Shown: positions 52,377-61,846, numbered from the stretch's first letter. The stretch: 64,000 nt of DNA from Burkholderia cepacia (GCF_029962485.1 NZ_CP073638.1:806001-870000), one strand, 5' to 3'. Notes: generated by a model not told the origin, from the letters alone. Program-made: numbers and translations.

Positions 52377-53312
52377 ATGTTCTCCGGCCCGCCATCGATT
52401 CCGCCGTCGTGTCCCGATCCGCTTGCGCGCGCCCCCCGCGTGGCAGGCAGCGGGCGGTCGCCGCATGCGCGGCTGCATCCCGCACCGGCCGCGCTGCAGG
52501 GCGCGGTGGTCGCGATCGTCCTGTGCGACACGCGCGGCGTCGTGTTGAGCGACGCGCAACGGCTTTCGCACTTTCCGGCCACGCCGCTCGTCTGCGTGTC
52601 GTGGTACCGCGAGCTCGACGTGGGTTTCATCGAATCCGCACCCGACGGCCCGCAATGGCGCCCCTTCGGCGCGGCGGCGACGCTATCGGGCAGCCACTCG
52701 GCCCCCACCGTCGCATGGGCGCCGACGGGTGGGCTGATCGGCATGATCTGTTTGACCGCCGATGCCGCGCGGACGTTGTTCGGCATCGCGCTGCCGGACA
52801 TCCACGACCGCGTGCTCGACGCACACGCGTGCCTCGGCCACGACTGGCACCCGCTGCTCGATGCGTTGATCGGCGCGGATCGCGACGCCGACGTGCTGGC
52901 GGCGATCGATCGCCATCTCGCGCCGCGCTGGCAGGCGCTGCGGCCTGCGACGGCGCTGTCGTCGCTCCGCAACGCGGGGCGCAGCTGGGTCGAGCGCCTC
53001 GCACTGCAGGCGCGCGAATGGCGCGGCACGTACAGCCCGCGTCAGGTCGAACGGCGCATCAAGACCTACAGCGGCCGATCGCTGCGCGAATGGCAGGCGC
53101 TCGTGAGGACGGAAAGCGCGTTCTTCGCGGCGCGCGACCGGTTCGAAGCCGGCGCCGCGTTCAACTGGGCGACGCTGGCGCTGGACGAAGGATTCGCGGA
53201 CCAGGCGCACCTGAGCCGCGAGGTCAAGCGCATCACGGGATTCTCGCCGAGCGAATTCACGCAGCGCTTCATCGACGACGAATCGTTCTGGATGTACCGG
53301 CTGTGGGTGTAG
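52377..53312 (+). CDS. AraC-family transcriptional regulator (divergent from P450)
   Basis: A 311-residue regulator. The C-terminal DNA-binding region has AraC features: YSPRQVERRIKTYSGRSLREWQ and FADQAHLSREVKRITGFSPSEFTQRF. The N-terminal ~190 residues form an unassigned sensing domain with sequences such as VCVSWYRELDVGFIES. The ATG at 52377 leaves 87 bases to the divergent P450 gene. It likely controls the P450 in response to a substrate; the frame is open far upstream only as a shadow of the P450. Confidence 0.85.
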   Translation: MFSGPPSIPPSCPDPLARAPRVAGSGRSPHARLHPAPAALQGAVVAIVLCDTRGVVLSDAQRLSHFPATPLVCVSWYRELDVGFIESAPDGPQWRPFGAAATLSGSHSAPTVAWAPTGGLIGMICLTADAARTLFGIALPDIHDRVLDAHACLGHDWHPLLDALIGADRDADVLAAIDRHLAPRWQALRPATALSSLRNAGRSWVERLALQAREWRGTYSPRQVERRIKTYSGRSLREWQALVRTESAFFAARDRFEAGAAFNWATLALDEGFADQAHLSREVKRITGFSPSEFTQRFIDDESFWMYRLWV

Positions 53313-53319
53313 CCCGCGC

Positions 53320-53697
53320 TCAACCGCGTGGTTCGACGAACTCGCCGTCACGCGCATCGTGCGGCACATTCCAGCCGAAATACACTTCGGCCTCGACGAT
53401 CTGGCCATCGCGGACACGCAACCGCTCCGCGTTCCGGAACCGCTTGCCGCCACGCGTTTCGGCCTCGTACACGACGAATACGTGCTCGCCGTGCACGACG
53501 ACGTCGACGAAGTCGAAGCCCGTGAACATCGCGCTGTTCGGCCAGCAGCGCGCGAAATAAGTGTCGCGGTCGAGCCGGTTGTCGAGCGGGCTCGTGAAAT
53601 GAAAGTCCGGCGCAATCAGCGCTTCAATTGCATCGCGGTCCTTGTCGGCGTAGGCGCGGTAGCACGCACGCGCCACGTCGCCGGGATTCGTCAGCAT
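53320..53697 (-). CDS. SnoaL/NTF2-like protein
   Basis: A 125-residue protein with the NTF2/SnoaL pattern: RACYRAYADKDRDAIEALIAPDFHFTSPLDNRLDRDTYFARCW, then strands VHGEHVFVVYEAETRGGKRFRNAERLRVRDGQIVEAEVYFG. This fold is used for ligand binding or as polyketide cyclase and isomerase; its role here is unknown. The stop lies only 7 bases from the stop of the convergent AraC gene. The ATG at 53697 follows a GGAGGGCC ribosome site. Confidence 0.8.
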   Translation of the reverse strand: MLTNPGDVARACYRAYADKDRDAIEALIAPDFHFTSPLDNRLDRDTYFARCWPNSAMFTGFDFVDVVVHGEHVFVVYEAETRGGKRFRNAERLRVRDGQIVEAEVYFGWNVPHDARDGEFVEPRG

Positions 53698-53987
53698 CGT
53701 CGGGCCCTCCTTCAACGATCTGCGCAAGCGTCGCTCGCGTCGCTTCGGATAGTGCGGCGGAACGCGCCCGGCGGCAACCACCCCGACAAGCGTCGCCGCG
53801 GGCAGCCCGCGCGTGCCGTGGCACGCCGGCGATCCCACGGTTGCCCGATTCGGCGGCCACGGGCATGATGTCCGCGAACTTGCCGGCTGGTTTGTCCGCT
53901 TGCGTATCCCGCCGAGTTCACCGCCTCCATACGGCCCGTCACGCGAGCAATCCGCATGCCGGCCCTGCCGCTCACGCCACTCCGCCC

Positions 53988-54872
53988 ATGTCACTCCGCG
54001 CATTCAGAACGCTGGTCGCCATCGCCCGATACCGGACCTTCGCGCGCGCCGGCGAAGCCATCGGCCTCACGCAATCGGCGGTAAGCCTGCAGATCAAGAC
54101 GCTCGAAAGCGAATACAACGTGCAGTTGTTCGATCGCTCGCGCCGGCAGCCGGTGCTGACCGAAGCCGGCAACATCCTGCTCGCGCAGGCCGAGCAGGTG
54201 CTCGCGATGGTCGACCGGATTCCCGATGCGCTCAGCGACGAGAAGAAGCTCGTCGGCCGCCTGCGGATCGGTGCGATCCAGACCGCGCTGTCCGGCCCGT
54301 TGCCCGACGCGCTGCTCGCGCTGCGTGCCGCCCATCCGTCGTTGCGTGTGCACGTATCGGCCGGCATGTCGGCCGAGCTGGCGAACCGCGTCGCGGCCGG
54401 CGAACTCGATGCGGCAATCACGACACGCCCCGTGCGTCCGCATCCTGCCGAATTGACGTGGACCACGCTGTACGAGGACCGCTTCTGGCTGCTCGCGCCG
54501 CCCGACCATGCGGAACGCGACGCGGGCGCGCTGCTCGACGCGTTGCCGTTCATCCGCTTCGATGCGCAGGCGTGGGCCGGCCGCATGATCGCCGCCGAGC
54601 TGCGCCGCATCGGCGTGCGCGTGCGTGAAGAGATGGTGCTGGACAGCGCGGAGACGATCGCGCGCATGGTGGCGCGCGGGCTCGGCGCGGCGATCGTCGC
54701 GCTCCCCGATTCGACGCTCGCGCGCCTGCCACCCGTCACGCGCATGCCGTTCGGCCAGCCGCAGATGGGGCGCGCGGTCGTCCTGCTCGAACACCAATCG
54801 CGCCCGGCCGAACGATTCGCGCGTGCACTGGCCGCCGAAGTCACAGCGTCATCAATGAGAATTTCTCATTGA
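53988..54872 (+). CDS. LysR-family transcriptional regulator (upstream of AEC transporter)
   Basis: A 294-residue LysR protein. The helix-turn-helix is MSLRAFRTLVAIARYRTFARAGEAIGLTQSAVSLQIKTLESEYNVQLF, and the effector domain begins near VGRLRIGAIQTALSGPLPDALLALR. The stop codon lies inside a palindrome at 54852-54872, 153 bases before the AEC transporter start on the same strand, so it may regulate that gene. The ATG at 53988 is the usual LysR start; the longer upstream reading is rejected. Confidence 0.9.
   Translation: MSLRAFRTLVAIARYRTFARAGEAIGLTQSAVSLQIKTLESEYNVQLFDRSRRQPVLTEAGNILLAQAEQVLAMVDRIPDALSDEKKLVGRLRIGAIQTALSGPLPDALLALRAAHPSLRVHVSAGMSAELANRVAAGELDAAITTRPVRPHPAELTWTTLYEDRFWLLAPPDHAERDAGALLDALPFIRFDAQAWAGRMIAAELRRIGVRVREEMVLDSAETIARMVARGLGAAIVALPDSTLARLPPVTRMPFGQPQMGRAVVLLEHQSRPAERFARALAAEVTASSMRISH
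54852..54872. promoter_or_regulatory. Palindrome overlapping the LysR stop codon
   Basis: The 21-base palindrome has arms TCAATGAGAA (54852-54861) and TTCTCATTGA (54863-54872) around one T. It contains the LysR-type T-N11-A framework and is AT-rich. It is followed by an AT-rich segment (about 54880-54902) leading to the AEC transporter gene, so it may be a LysR operator. A terminator is less likely as no T-tract follows. Confidence 0.45.
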
Positions 54873-55024
54873 ACACCCGATAATTAACAATTATTCCTGT
54901 TGCTTGCGCGTGTTAACTTGGCGGCATCGTCACTCTTTCGATTGCGTGCCGCCATGTTGCCCGCCGGATGGATTCCCGCCTCGTTTCGCCACCGTTCCCG
55001 CGCAACCCGCGTGAAGGCGCGCCG

Positions 55025-55957
55025 ATGATCGGCCCGATCCTGCTCGCGCTCGCGCCGGTCGCGTTGCTGGTCGCGTTCGGCCACGGCCTGCGGCGCACGG
55101 GCTTCATCGCCGACGCGTTCTGGCCGCAAGCCGAGCGGCTGTGCTACTACGTGCTGCTGCCCGCGCTGTTCGCGGACGGCCTCGCGAATGCGCGACTGCA
55201 ATCGCTGCCCGTTTTACCGCTCGCGGCAGCGTTGGTCGGTTCGACCGCACTCGCCGCGGCGCTTCTTCTGCTGGTCCGCCCGTTCGTGCGGGTCGACGGC
55301 GCCGGCTTCACGTCGGTGTTCCAGGGCGCCGTGCGCTTCAACAACTATGTCGGCACCGCGCTGGCCGCCGGGCTGTTCGGCGCAAAAGGCATCGCGCTCG
55401 CGGCCGTGTGCGTCGCGGCGATCGTCCCGACCGTCAACCTGATGTGCGTGCTGGTCTTTGCGCGCTATGGCGACATGCGGCTCGGCGCGGGCGCGCTCGC
55501 CCGGCAGATCCTGTCGAACCCACTCGTCGTCGCGTGCGTACTCGGGATCGCGATGCAGGCCGGCGGCGTCGCGTTCCCGGCGGCCGTCGAGCCGGCCGTG
55601 CGCGCGCTCGGCGCTGCATCGATGCCGCTCGGCCTGCTGTGCGTCGGCGCGGCGCTGAAATTCGATGCGGCGCGGGCGTGGCTGCAGCCTGTGTGCGTCG
55701 CGTCGGCGTTCAAGTTCATGGCGATGCCGCTCCTCACGCTCGCGGCCGGTCGCGTATTCGGGCTCGGCGACGCGGCGCTGACGGTCGCGCTGCTGTTCCA
55801 GGCGCTGCCGACGTCGTCGGCGTCGTACATCATGGCGCGCCAGCTCGGCGGCGATGCGCCGCTGATGGCCGGCATCACCGCGTTCCAGACGATCGCCGCG
55901 GCACTCGCGATGCCGGTCGTGCTGACCGCGCTCGCGTCGGCGCCCGTGTTTCGCTGA
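55025..55957 (+). CDS. AEC-family (auxin efflux carrier-like) transporter
   Basis: A 310-residue inner-membrane transporter with two bundles of five helices. Family features include YYVLLPALFADGLANARL in the early part, FQGAVRFNNYVGTALAAGLFG and LLFQALPTSSASYIMARQLGGDA. Bacterial members export or import malate and other carboxylates or small organic acids. The start at 55025 begins at the first membrane helix; the 19 residues upstream are basic. A LysR gene precedes it. Confidence 0.88.
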   Translation: MIGPILLALAPVALLVAFGHGLRRTGFIADAFWPQAERLCYYVLLPALFADGLANARLQSLPVLPLAAALVGSTALAAALLLLVRPFVRVDGAGFTSVFQGAVRFNNYVGTALAAGLFGAKGIALAAVCVAAIVPTVNLMCVLVFARYGDMRLGAGALARQILSNPLVVACVLGIAMQAGGVAFPAAVEPAVRALGAASMPLGLLCVGAALKFDAARAWLQPVCVASAFKFMAMPLLTLAAGRVFGLGDAALTVALLFQALPTSSASYIMARQLGGDAPLMAGITAFQTIAAALAMPVVLTALASAPVFR

Positions 55958-56086
55958 CGGCGCCGCGCCCGGTCCCATCCCCCTGAATCAGCCTGCTGCC
56001 CGGCCTTCCGTCGGCCCGGCCTTGCCAGCCGCGCGCGGTCGCGCACGCATGGCCGCACGCGCTTTCCTTTCGAGAACCCACGTCAC

Positions 56087-57022
56087 ATGAACGCTCCCGC
56101 TCCCCCCGCCAGCCTCGTCGCCACCCGGCCGCACGCGGCCATCTACGTGAAGCTCACGCTCGTCGCGCTGTTCTGGGGCGGGACCTTCATCGCGGGCCGG
56201 ATCCTCGCCGCGACGATGTCCGCGACCTCGGCGGCCACCGGCCGCTTCGCGATCGCCGCGCTGATGCTGGTCGTACTGACGTGGAGAATCGAAGGCGGGC
56301 TGCCGAAACTGAGCGGCCGCCAGATCGTGACGACGTTCGGCCTCGGCGCGACCGGCATCTTCCTGTACAACGTGTGCTTTTTCGCGGCGCTCGCGCGAAT
56401 GCCGGCCGGGCGCACCGCGCTGTTCGTCGCGCTGAATCCGGTCGCCACCGCCGTGCTGCTGTCGATCGTCGTGCGCGGAGAACGCCTGTCGCTGTCGCGC
56501 TGGGCCGGCATCGCCGTCGCGCTGTTCGGTGCGCTCGTCGTGATCAGCCGCGGCGACCTGCTGCGCGTGCTGACCGATCTCGGCAACACGTTCGGCGCCG
56601 GCGAACGCTTCATGCTGTGCGCCGTGCTGAGCTGGGCCGCCTATACGGTGATCGGCCGGCGCGCGCTCAATGGGCTGTCGCCGCTCGCAGCCACGACGTA
56701 TGCGGCGCTGTGGGGCCTCGCACTGCTGATCGTCGCGCACCTGTTCGGCGCGCCTGCGAGCGACGGCACGCCACTGACGTGGCAGGCCATCGTGTCGATG
56801 CTCTACCTCGGCGCGATCGGCACGGTGGTCGCATTCGTCTGGTATTCACAGGGGATCCGCGAACTCGGGCCGGCCCGCGCGGCCGTGTTCACCAATCTGG
56901 TGCCCGTGTTCGGCGTGCTGCTGTCGGTCGCGCTGCTCGGCGAGCCGTTGTCGCCGTCGATGCTGGCCGGCGGCGCACTCGTGATCGCGGGCGTCGCGCT
57001 GACCAATCGCGCGAAGCGCTGA
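56087..57022 (+). CDS. EamA/DMT-family transporter
   Basis: A 311-residue ten-helix DMT transporter: ALFWGGTFIAGRILAATMSA and ARMPAGRTALFVALNPVATAVLLSIV in the first EamA repeat, and GTVVAFVWYSQGIRELGPARAAVFTNLVPVFGVLLSV in the second. Substrate unknown. It is 129 bases after the AEC gene on the same strand and may be part of the same transcription unit, although nothing else suggests co-function. Confidence 0.9.
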   Translation: MNAPAPPASLVATRPHAAIYVKLTLVALFWGGTFIAGRILAATMSATSAATGRFAIAALMLVVLTWRIEGGLPKLSGRQIVTTFGLGATGIFLYNVCFFAALARMPAGRTALFVALNPVATAVLLSIVVRGERLSLSRWAGIAVALFGALVVISRGDLLRVLTDLGNTFGAGERFMLCAVLSWAAYTVIGRRALNGLSPLAATTYAALWGLALLIVAHLFGAPASDGTPLTWQAIVSMLYLGAIGTVVAFVWYSQGIRELGPARAAVFTNLVPVFGVLLSVALLGEPLSPSMLAGGALVIAGVALTNRAKR

Positions 57023-57315
57023 CGCACGGGTACGCGCGGCGCGCAAGCGGGGACGGATGTCGATTACCGGAGCGGAGCATGGCGGCGATCGTCCCCCATT
57101 GCGTGACGCATACGCGCGGCCGATGCGCCCCCGATGTTCTCGCAGCCCCGCCAAAAACCGCCTATCGTGAATGGAGCGCTCCGTTCGCCGCCATTCGACC
57201 CTGCGTCGCTCGCACCGGCGGCGACGGCACCGCGTTCCGGCACCATTCATCGCGATCCTGGCGCACGCTCGCCCGTGCGCGATCGCGGCCGCCCACCGGA
57301 TTACAGGAGGCCCTC

Positions 57316-57690
57316 ATGAAAGCCGCGCTGCTCGTCAGCTCCGCCCTGCTCGCCATTGCATCCGCTTCGGCGTCGGCTCAAGGCTCGATCACGAAAATCG
57401 AAAACGGTTCGCTCGTCGCCGCGAACGGAATGACCGTCTATACGTTCGACAAGGACAAGGCCAACGCCGGCACCAGCGCGTGCACGGGCCAGTGCGAATC
57501 CTTCTGGCCACCCTACAAGGCCAGTGCGACCGACGTTCCGGTCGGGCCCTACACGATCGTCAAGCGCGACGACGGAAGCCCGCAATGGGCGTACAAGGGC
57601 AAGCCGCTGTACTTCTTCTCGAAGGACATGAAACAGGGCGATCGCAACGGCGACAACTTCAAGGACATGTGGCACGTGGCCGCGCCGTAA
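57316..57690 (+). CDS. Exported YxF/Y-D-repeat protein (COG4315-like)
   Basis: A 124-residue exported protein with signal peptide MKAALLVSSALLAIASASASA. It has the motif pairs of the COG4315 predicted lipoprotein family: VYTFDKDKANAGTSACTGQCESFWPPYKA and, later, WAYKGKPLYFFSKDMKQGD ending DMWHVA. No lipobox Cys is visible at the cleavage site, so it is probably soluble in the periplasm. The function is unknown. An AGGAGG site precedes the ATG. Confidence 0.85.
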   Translation: MKAALLVSSALLAIASASASAQGSITKIENGSLVAANGMTVYTFDKDKANAGTSACTGQCESFWPPYKASATDVPVGPYTIVKRDDGSPQWAYKGKPLYFFSKDMKQGDRNGDNFKDMWHVAAP

Positions 57691-57729
57691 GCGTCAATCC
57701 GCCGTCTTCCGCGCACGCCGCGCGGACGT

Positions 57730-57764
57730 AAAAAAGCCCGCCCGGATCGTCGATCCGGGCGGGC
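57730..57764 (-). terminator. Rho-independent terminator, probably bidirectional
   Basis: Arms GCCCGCCCGGATC (57736-57748) and GATCCGGGCGGGC (57752-57764) flank a 3-base loop. On the reverse strand the stem is followed by a T-run (57730-57735), so it ends the semialdehyde dehydrogenase transcript. It may also stop the convergent exported-protein gene. Confidence 0.88.
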
Positions 57765-57836
57765 CTGCTCGCGATCGCACCGGCCGCGTTGCATCGTCCG
57801 CCGCCGGGCGGGCGATGCATGCAGCCGGGCAGCGCG

Positions 57837-59354
57837 TCAGCGGCTCGACGGGAAGCTGAACACCGTCCCTTCACGCACGCCGGCCGACGGCCAGCGCTGC
57901 GTGATCGTCTTGCGCTTCGTGTAGAAACGCACGGCGTCCGGGCCGTACGCGTGCAGGTCGCCGAACAGCGAACGCTTCCAGCCGCCGAACGAGTGATACG
58001 CAACCGGCACCGGCAGCGGCACGTTGATGCCGACCATGCCGATCTGGATGTTGTCGCCGAAGTAGCGTGCGGCCTCGCCGTCGCGCGTGAACAGGCACGT
58101 ACCGTTGCCGTACTCGTGCGCGTCGATCAGCGCCATCGCCTCGTCGAGCGACTTCAGTCGGATCACGCCGAGCACGGGCCCGAAAATCTCGTGCTGGTAG
58201 ATCGGCATGCCGGGCTTCACGTTGTCGAACAGGCACGGGCCGAGGTAGTAGCCGCCGTCGTGGCCGTCGACCTTCACGCTGCGGCCGTCGACGACGAGCG
58301 TCGCACCGGCTTCCACGCCGGCTTCGACGAAACCCGTCACCTTCTCGAAATGCTGCTGCGTGACGAGCGGGCCCATGTCGACGCCCGCGCCGTTGCCCGG
58401 GCCGACCTTCATCTTCTCGATCTCGGCCTTCAGCCCCGCGACGACCTTGTCGCCCGTCTCGTCACCGATCGCGACGACCAGCGGAATCGCCATGCAGCGC
58501 TCGCCGCACGAACCGTACGCGGCGCCCATCAGCGCGTTCACCGCGTTGCCGATATCGGCGTCCGGCATCACGACCGCGAAGTTCTTCGCGCCACCGAGCG
58601 CCTGCACGCGCTTGCCGTGCGCGCAGCCGGTCGAATAGATGTATTCGGCGATCGGCGTCGAGCCGACGAAGCTCACGGCCTTCACGCGCGGATCGGTCAG
58701 CAGCGTGTCGACCGCTTCCTTGTCGCCGTTCACGACGTTCAGCACGCCCGGCGGCAGGCCGGCTTCGAGCGCGAGCTCGGCCATGCGCAGCGTCGACGAC
58801 GGCGTGCGCTCGGACGGCTTCAGCACGAACGTGTTGCCGCAGGCGACGGCCATCGGCCACATCCACAGCGGCACCATCACCGGGAAGTTGAACGGCGTGA
58901 TGCCGGCCGCGACGCCGAGCGCCTGGAACTCGCTCCACGAGTCGATCGCGGGGCCGACGTTCTTGCTGTGCTCGCCCTTCAGCAGCTCGGGCACGTAGGT
59001 CGCGTATTCGACGTTCTCGATCCCGCGCTGCAGTTCGCCCATCGCATCGGCGAGCACCTTGCCGTGCTCGGCCGTGATCAGCGCGCACAGCTCGTCGGCG
59101 TGCTCCTCGAGCAGCGTCTTGAAGCGGCTCATCACGCGGGCGCGCTTCAGCGGCGGCGTGTTGCGCCACGCCGGGAACGCGGCCTGCGCGGACGCGATCG
59201 CGGCTTCGACGGTCAGCTTGTCGGCGAGCGCGACGCTCTTGTTCGATTCGCCGGTGGCCGGGTCGAACACCGGCTGAACGCGGCTGCCGCCGTCGACGCG
59301 CTTGCCGTCGATCAAGTGGCCGATGGTGGAGGTCACATTGCTGTCGTGTTTCAT
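57837..59354 (-). CDS. mmsA: CoA-acylating malonate/methylmalonate-semialdehyde dehydrogenase
   Basis: A 505-residue member of the ALDH superfamily of MmsA type, which oxidises (methyl)malonate semialdehyde to acetyl- or propionyl-CoA. Signatures are VTPFNFPVMVPLWMWPMAVACGNTF (here ITPFNFP), the NAD-binding VGSTPIAEYIYSTG, and the catalytic Cys in CGERCMAIPL. It is 49 bases downstream of a beta-alanine transaminase gene, so here it probably works as BauC, completing beta-alanine to acetyl-CoA conversion. The same enzyme can serve valine or inositol catabolism. Confidence 0.92.
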   Translation of the reverse strand: MKHDSNVTSTIGHLIDGKRVDGGSRVQPVFDPATGESNKSVALADKLTVEAAIASAQAAFPAWRNTPPLKRARVMSRFKTLLEEHADELCALITAEHGKVLADAMGELQRGIENVEYATYVPELLKGEHSKNVGPAIDSWSEFQALGVAAGITPFNFPVMVPLWMWPMAVACGNTFVLKPSERTPSSTLRMAELALEAGLPPGVLNVVNGDKEAVDTLLTDPRVKAVSFVGSTPIAEYIYSTGCAHGKRVQALGGAKNFAVVMPDADIGNAVNALMGAAYGSCGERCMAIPLVVAIGDETGDKVVAGLKAEIEKMKVGPGNGAGVDMGPLVTQQHFEKVTGFVEAGVEAGATLVVDGRSVKVDGHDGGYYLGPCLFDNVKPGMPIYQHEIFGPVLGVIRLKSLDEAMALIDAHEYGNGTCLFTRDGEAARYFGDNIQIGMVGINVPLPVPVAYHSFGGWKRSLFGDLHAYGPDAVRFYTKRKTITQRWPSAGVREGTVFSFPSSR

Positions 59355-59403
59355 CGTTGAGGCTCTTTCGTGAATTCGGTTATCGCGGGGGACGAGCGGC
59401 GGC

Positions 59404-60759
59404 TCAGTCCACTTCGTTCAGTGCGTCGGACAGCGCGTTGACCAGGTTGTCGATCTCGCGCTTCTCCGAGATGAACGGGGGCGCCAGCTGGATCGTGTCG
59501 CCGCCGTAGCGCACGTAGAAACCCTTCGCCCAGCAGCGCATCGCGATCTCGTACGGGCGCCGTGCCGGCTCGCCCGGCAGCGCAGCGATCGTCAGGCCGG
59601 CAGCCAGCCCGTAGTTGCGGATGTCGGTAATGTGGCGCTGGCCCTTCAGCCCGTGCACGGCCGCCTCGAAATGCGGCGCGAGATCGCGCACACGCGCCAC
59701 CGCGTCTTCCTTCACCAGCAGGTCGAGCGCCGCGACGCCGGCCGCGCACGCGACCGGGTGCGCCGAATACGTGTAGCCGTGCGGGAACTCGAGCATGTAC
59801 TCGGGGCCGCCCGCGGCCATGAACGTGTCGTAGATCTCCTTCGTCGCGACCACGCCGCCGAGCGGCTGCACGCCGTTCGTCACCTGCTTCGCGAAGTTCA
59901 GGATGTCCGGCACCACGCCGAAAGCATCGGCACCCGTCATCGCGCCGGCGCGGCCGAAGCCCGTGATGACCTCGTCGAAAATCAGCAGGATGTCGTGCGC
60001 GGTACAGATGTCGCGCAGGCGCTTCAGATAGCCCTTCGGCGGCACGACCACGCCCGCCGAGCCGGAGAACGGCTCGACGATCACGGCCGCGATGTTCGAC
60101 GCGTCGTGCAGCGCGATCAGCTCGAGCAGGCGGTCGGCCAGCTCGGCGCCGTGCTCGGGCATCCCGCGCGAGAACTTGTTTTCGGCGAGTTGGGTGTGCG
60201 GCAGGAAATCGGCGTCGAGACCCTGGCCGAACAGCTTGCGGTTCGGTCCGATCCCGCCGACCGAGATGCCGCCGAAGTTCACGCCGTGGTAACCCTTCTC
60301 GCGGCCGATCAGGCGCGTCTTCGTGCCCTTGCCCTTCGCACGCCAGTACGCGCGGGCCAGCTTCAGCGAGGTATCGGCCGCTTCCGAACCCGAGCCCGTG
60401 AAGAACACGTAGTCGAGACCGGCCGGCGTCAGGTCCTTGATCTTGTTCGCGAGTTCGAACGATTTCGGGTGGCCGAACTGGAATGCCGGCGCGTAGTCGA
60501 GCTGCGCGACCTGACGGCTCACGGCTTCGACGATTTCCGTGCGGCCGTGACCGAGGCCTGTGCACCAGAGGCCCGACAGGCCGTCGAAAATCTTGCGGCC
60601 TTCGCCATCCGTGTAATACGCCCCCTTGCCCGACACGATCATGCGCGGATCGGCCTTGAACTGGCGGTTGGCCGTGAACGGCATCCAGTGCGCGTCGAGC
60701 CACGCGGCGTCGGTGCGGAGGTTCGTGTCGTCCTGCTGGGCGGTGGTGATGTCGGTCAT
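59404..60759 (-). CDS. bauA: Beta-alanine:pyruvate (omega-amino acid) transaminase
   Basis: A 451-residue class III PLP aminotransferase. It opens DAHWMPFTANRQFKADPRMIVSGKGAYY, contains FFTGSGSEAADTSLKLARAYW and GYHGVNFGGISVGG, and the PLP-binding Lys in ILNFAKQVTNGVQPLGGV. This pattern is typical of beta-alanine or omega-amino acid:pyruvate transaminases. The next gene oxidises the malonate semialdehyde product, and a divergent LysR gene matches bauR. The ATG at 60759 is used; an alternative start lies 45 bases upstream. Confidence 0.9.
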   Translation of the reverse strand: MTDITTAQQDDTNLRTDAAWLDAHWMPFTANRQFKADPRMIVSGKGAYYTDGEGRKIFDGLSGLWCTGLGHGRTEIVEAVSRQVAQLDYAPAFQFGHPKSFELANKIKDLTPAGLDYVFFTGSGSEAADTSLKLARAYWRAKGKGTKTRLIGREKGYHGVNFGGISVGGIGPNRKLFGQGLDADFLPHTQLAENKFSRGMPEHGAELADRLLELIALHDASNIAAVIVEPFSGSAGVVVPPKGYLKRLRDICTAHDILLIFDEVITGFGRAGAMTGADAFGVVPDILNFAKQVTNGVQPLGGVVATKEIYDTFMAAGGPEYMLEFPHGYTYSAHPVACAAGVAALDLLVKEDAVARVRDLAPHFEAAVHGLKGQRHITDIRNYGLAAGLTIAALPGEPARRPYEIAMRCWAKGFYVRYGGDTIQLAPPFISEKREIDNLVNALSDALNEVD

Positions 60760-60864
60760 GTCGGTCGGCGCGATGCGCCCCTCCTCCTTGTGTTGATGTT
60801 GCACATTGTCGGGACGCCAATTAGTCTTTTGAATATCGCAATATCAATGTTCACTTGCTCAACT

Positions 60865-61818
60865 ATGCAAGCAAAGAAACCGAAGAGCCGTGCGTTGCTC
60901 GGGCAGCTCAGCGACATGGATCTCCGCCTGCTGCGGGTCTTCAAGGGTGTCGTGCAGTGCGGCGGGATGGCGGCGGCCGAACTGGAACTGAATATCGGCA
61001 TCTCGACGATCAGCCGGCACGTGAAGGATCTCGAGACGCGCCTCGGCCTCGTGCTGTGCCGGCGCGGCCGCGCGGGCTTCACGCTGACGCCGGAAGGCCA
61101 GACGGTCTATGAGGAAACGCTGCGCCTGCTCGCGTCGATGGAAGCATTTCGCAGCAGGATCGACGGCATTCACGACAAAATGGGCGGAGAATTGCACATC
61201 GCGGTGTTCGACAAGACGGCCACCAACGCGAATGCGCGGCTCGGCGACGCGATCCGCCAGTTCGCCGACGAAGCGCCCGACGTCGCGCTGAACCTGCACG
61301 TCGCGTCGATCAACGAGGTCGAGCGCGGAATCATCGACGGCAGCTATCAGGTCGGGATCATTCCCGCGCACCGCAACTCGGGCAGCCTCGAGTATTCGGA
61401 GCTGTTCGACGAACGGATGCTGCTCTACTGCGGCCGCCAGCATCCGCTCTTCGATGCGCCGCACGGCAAGCTCACGTGGACGACGATCCGCAACCACGCG
61501 TTCGCGGGGCTCGGCTTCCATTCGCCGAACATGGAGTTGAGCCACCGCGCGAAGCTCACGCGCAGCGCGACCGCGTCGGACCAGGAATCGATCGCGACGC
61601 TGATCCTGTCAGGCCGCTATCTCGGCTTCCTGCCCGATCACTACGCGGAAAGTTTCGAAAACAAGGGGCTGATGCAGCCGATCGCGCCGCACCGGTTCAA
61701 TTACCGGTGCCGGTTCGTGAGCCTGCTGCGGCGCTCGCCGCGGCCGTCGCGGGCCGCGCTGCTGTTCCAGTCGTGTCTGGAAGCCGCGCATGCGAAGGCG
61801 GTGCGGCCGGCTGGGTAG
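60865..61818 (+). CDS. bauR: LysR-family regulator, BauR-like
   Basis: A 317-residue LysR protein with winged helix LSDMDLRLLRVFKGVVQCGGMAAAELELNIGISTISRHVKDLETRLGL. The sequence is close in style to BauR, the activator of beta-alanine genes in pseudomonads, and the gene is divergent from the bauA-type transaminase. The effector domain starts near GGELHIAVFDKTATNANARL. ATG 60865 leaves 105 bases to bauA, AT-rich around 60830-60860 with a partial inverted GAATATCGCAATATC that could be its operator. Confidence 0.88.
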   Translation: MQAKKPKSRALLGQLSDMDLRLLRVFKGVVQCGGMAAAELELNIGISTISRHVKDLETRLGLVLCRRGRAGFTLTPEGQTVYEETLRLLASMEAFRSRIDGIHDKMGGELHIAVFDKTATNANARLGDAIRQFADEAPDVALNLHVASINEVERGIIDGSYQVGIIPAHRNSGSLEYSELFDERMLLYCGRQHPLFDAPHGKLTWTTIRNHAFAGLGFHSPNMELSHRAKLTRSATASDQESIATLILSGRYLGFLPDHYAESFENKGLMQPIAPHRFNYRCRFVSLLRRSPRPSRAALLFQSCLEAAHAKAVRPAG

Positions 61819-61846
61819 GCTCCGCACGCGAAGCATCCGGCTCCCG

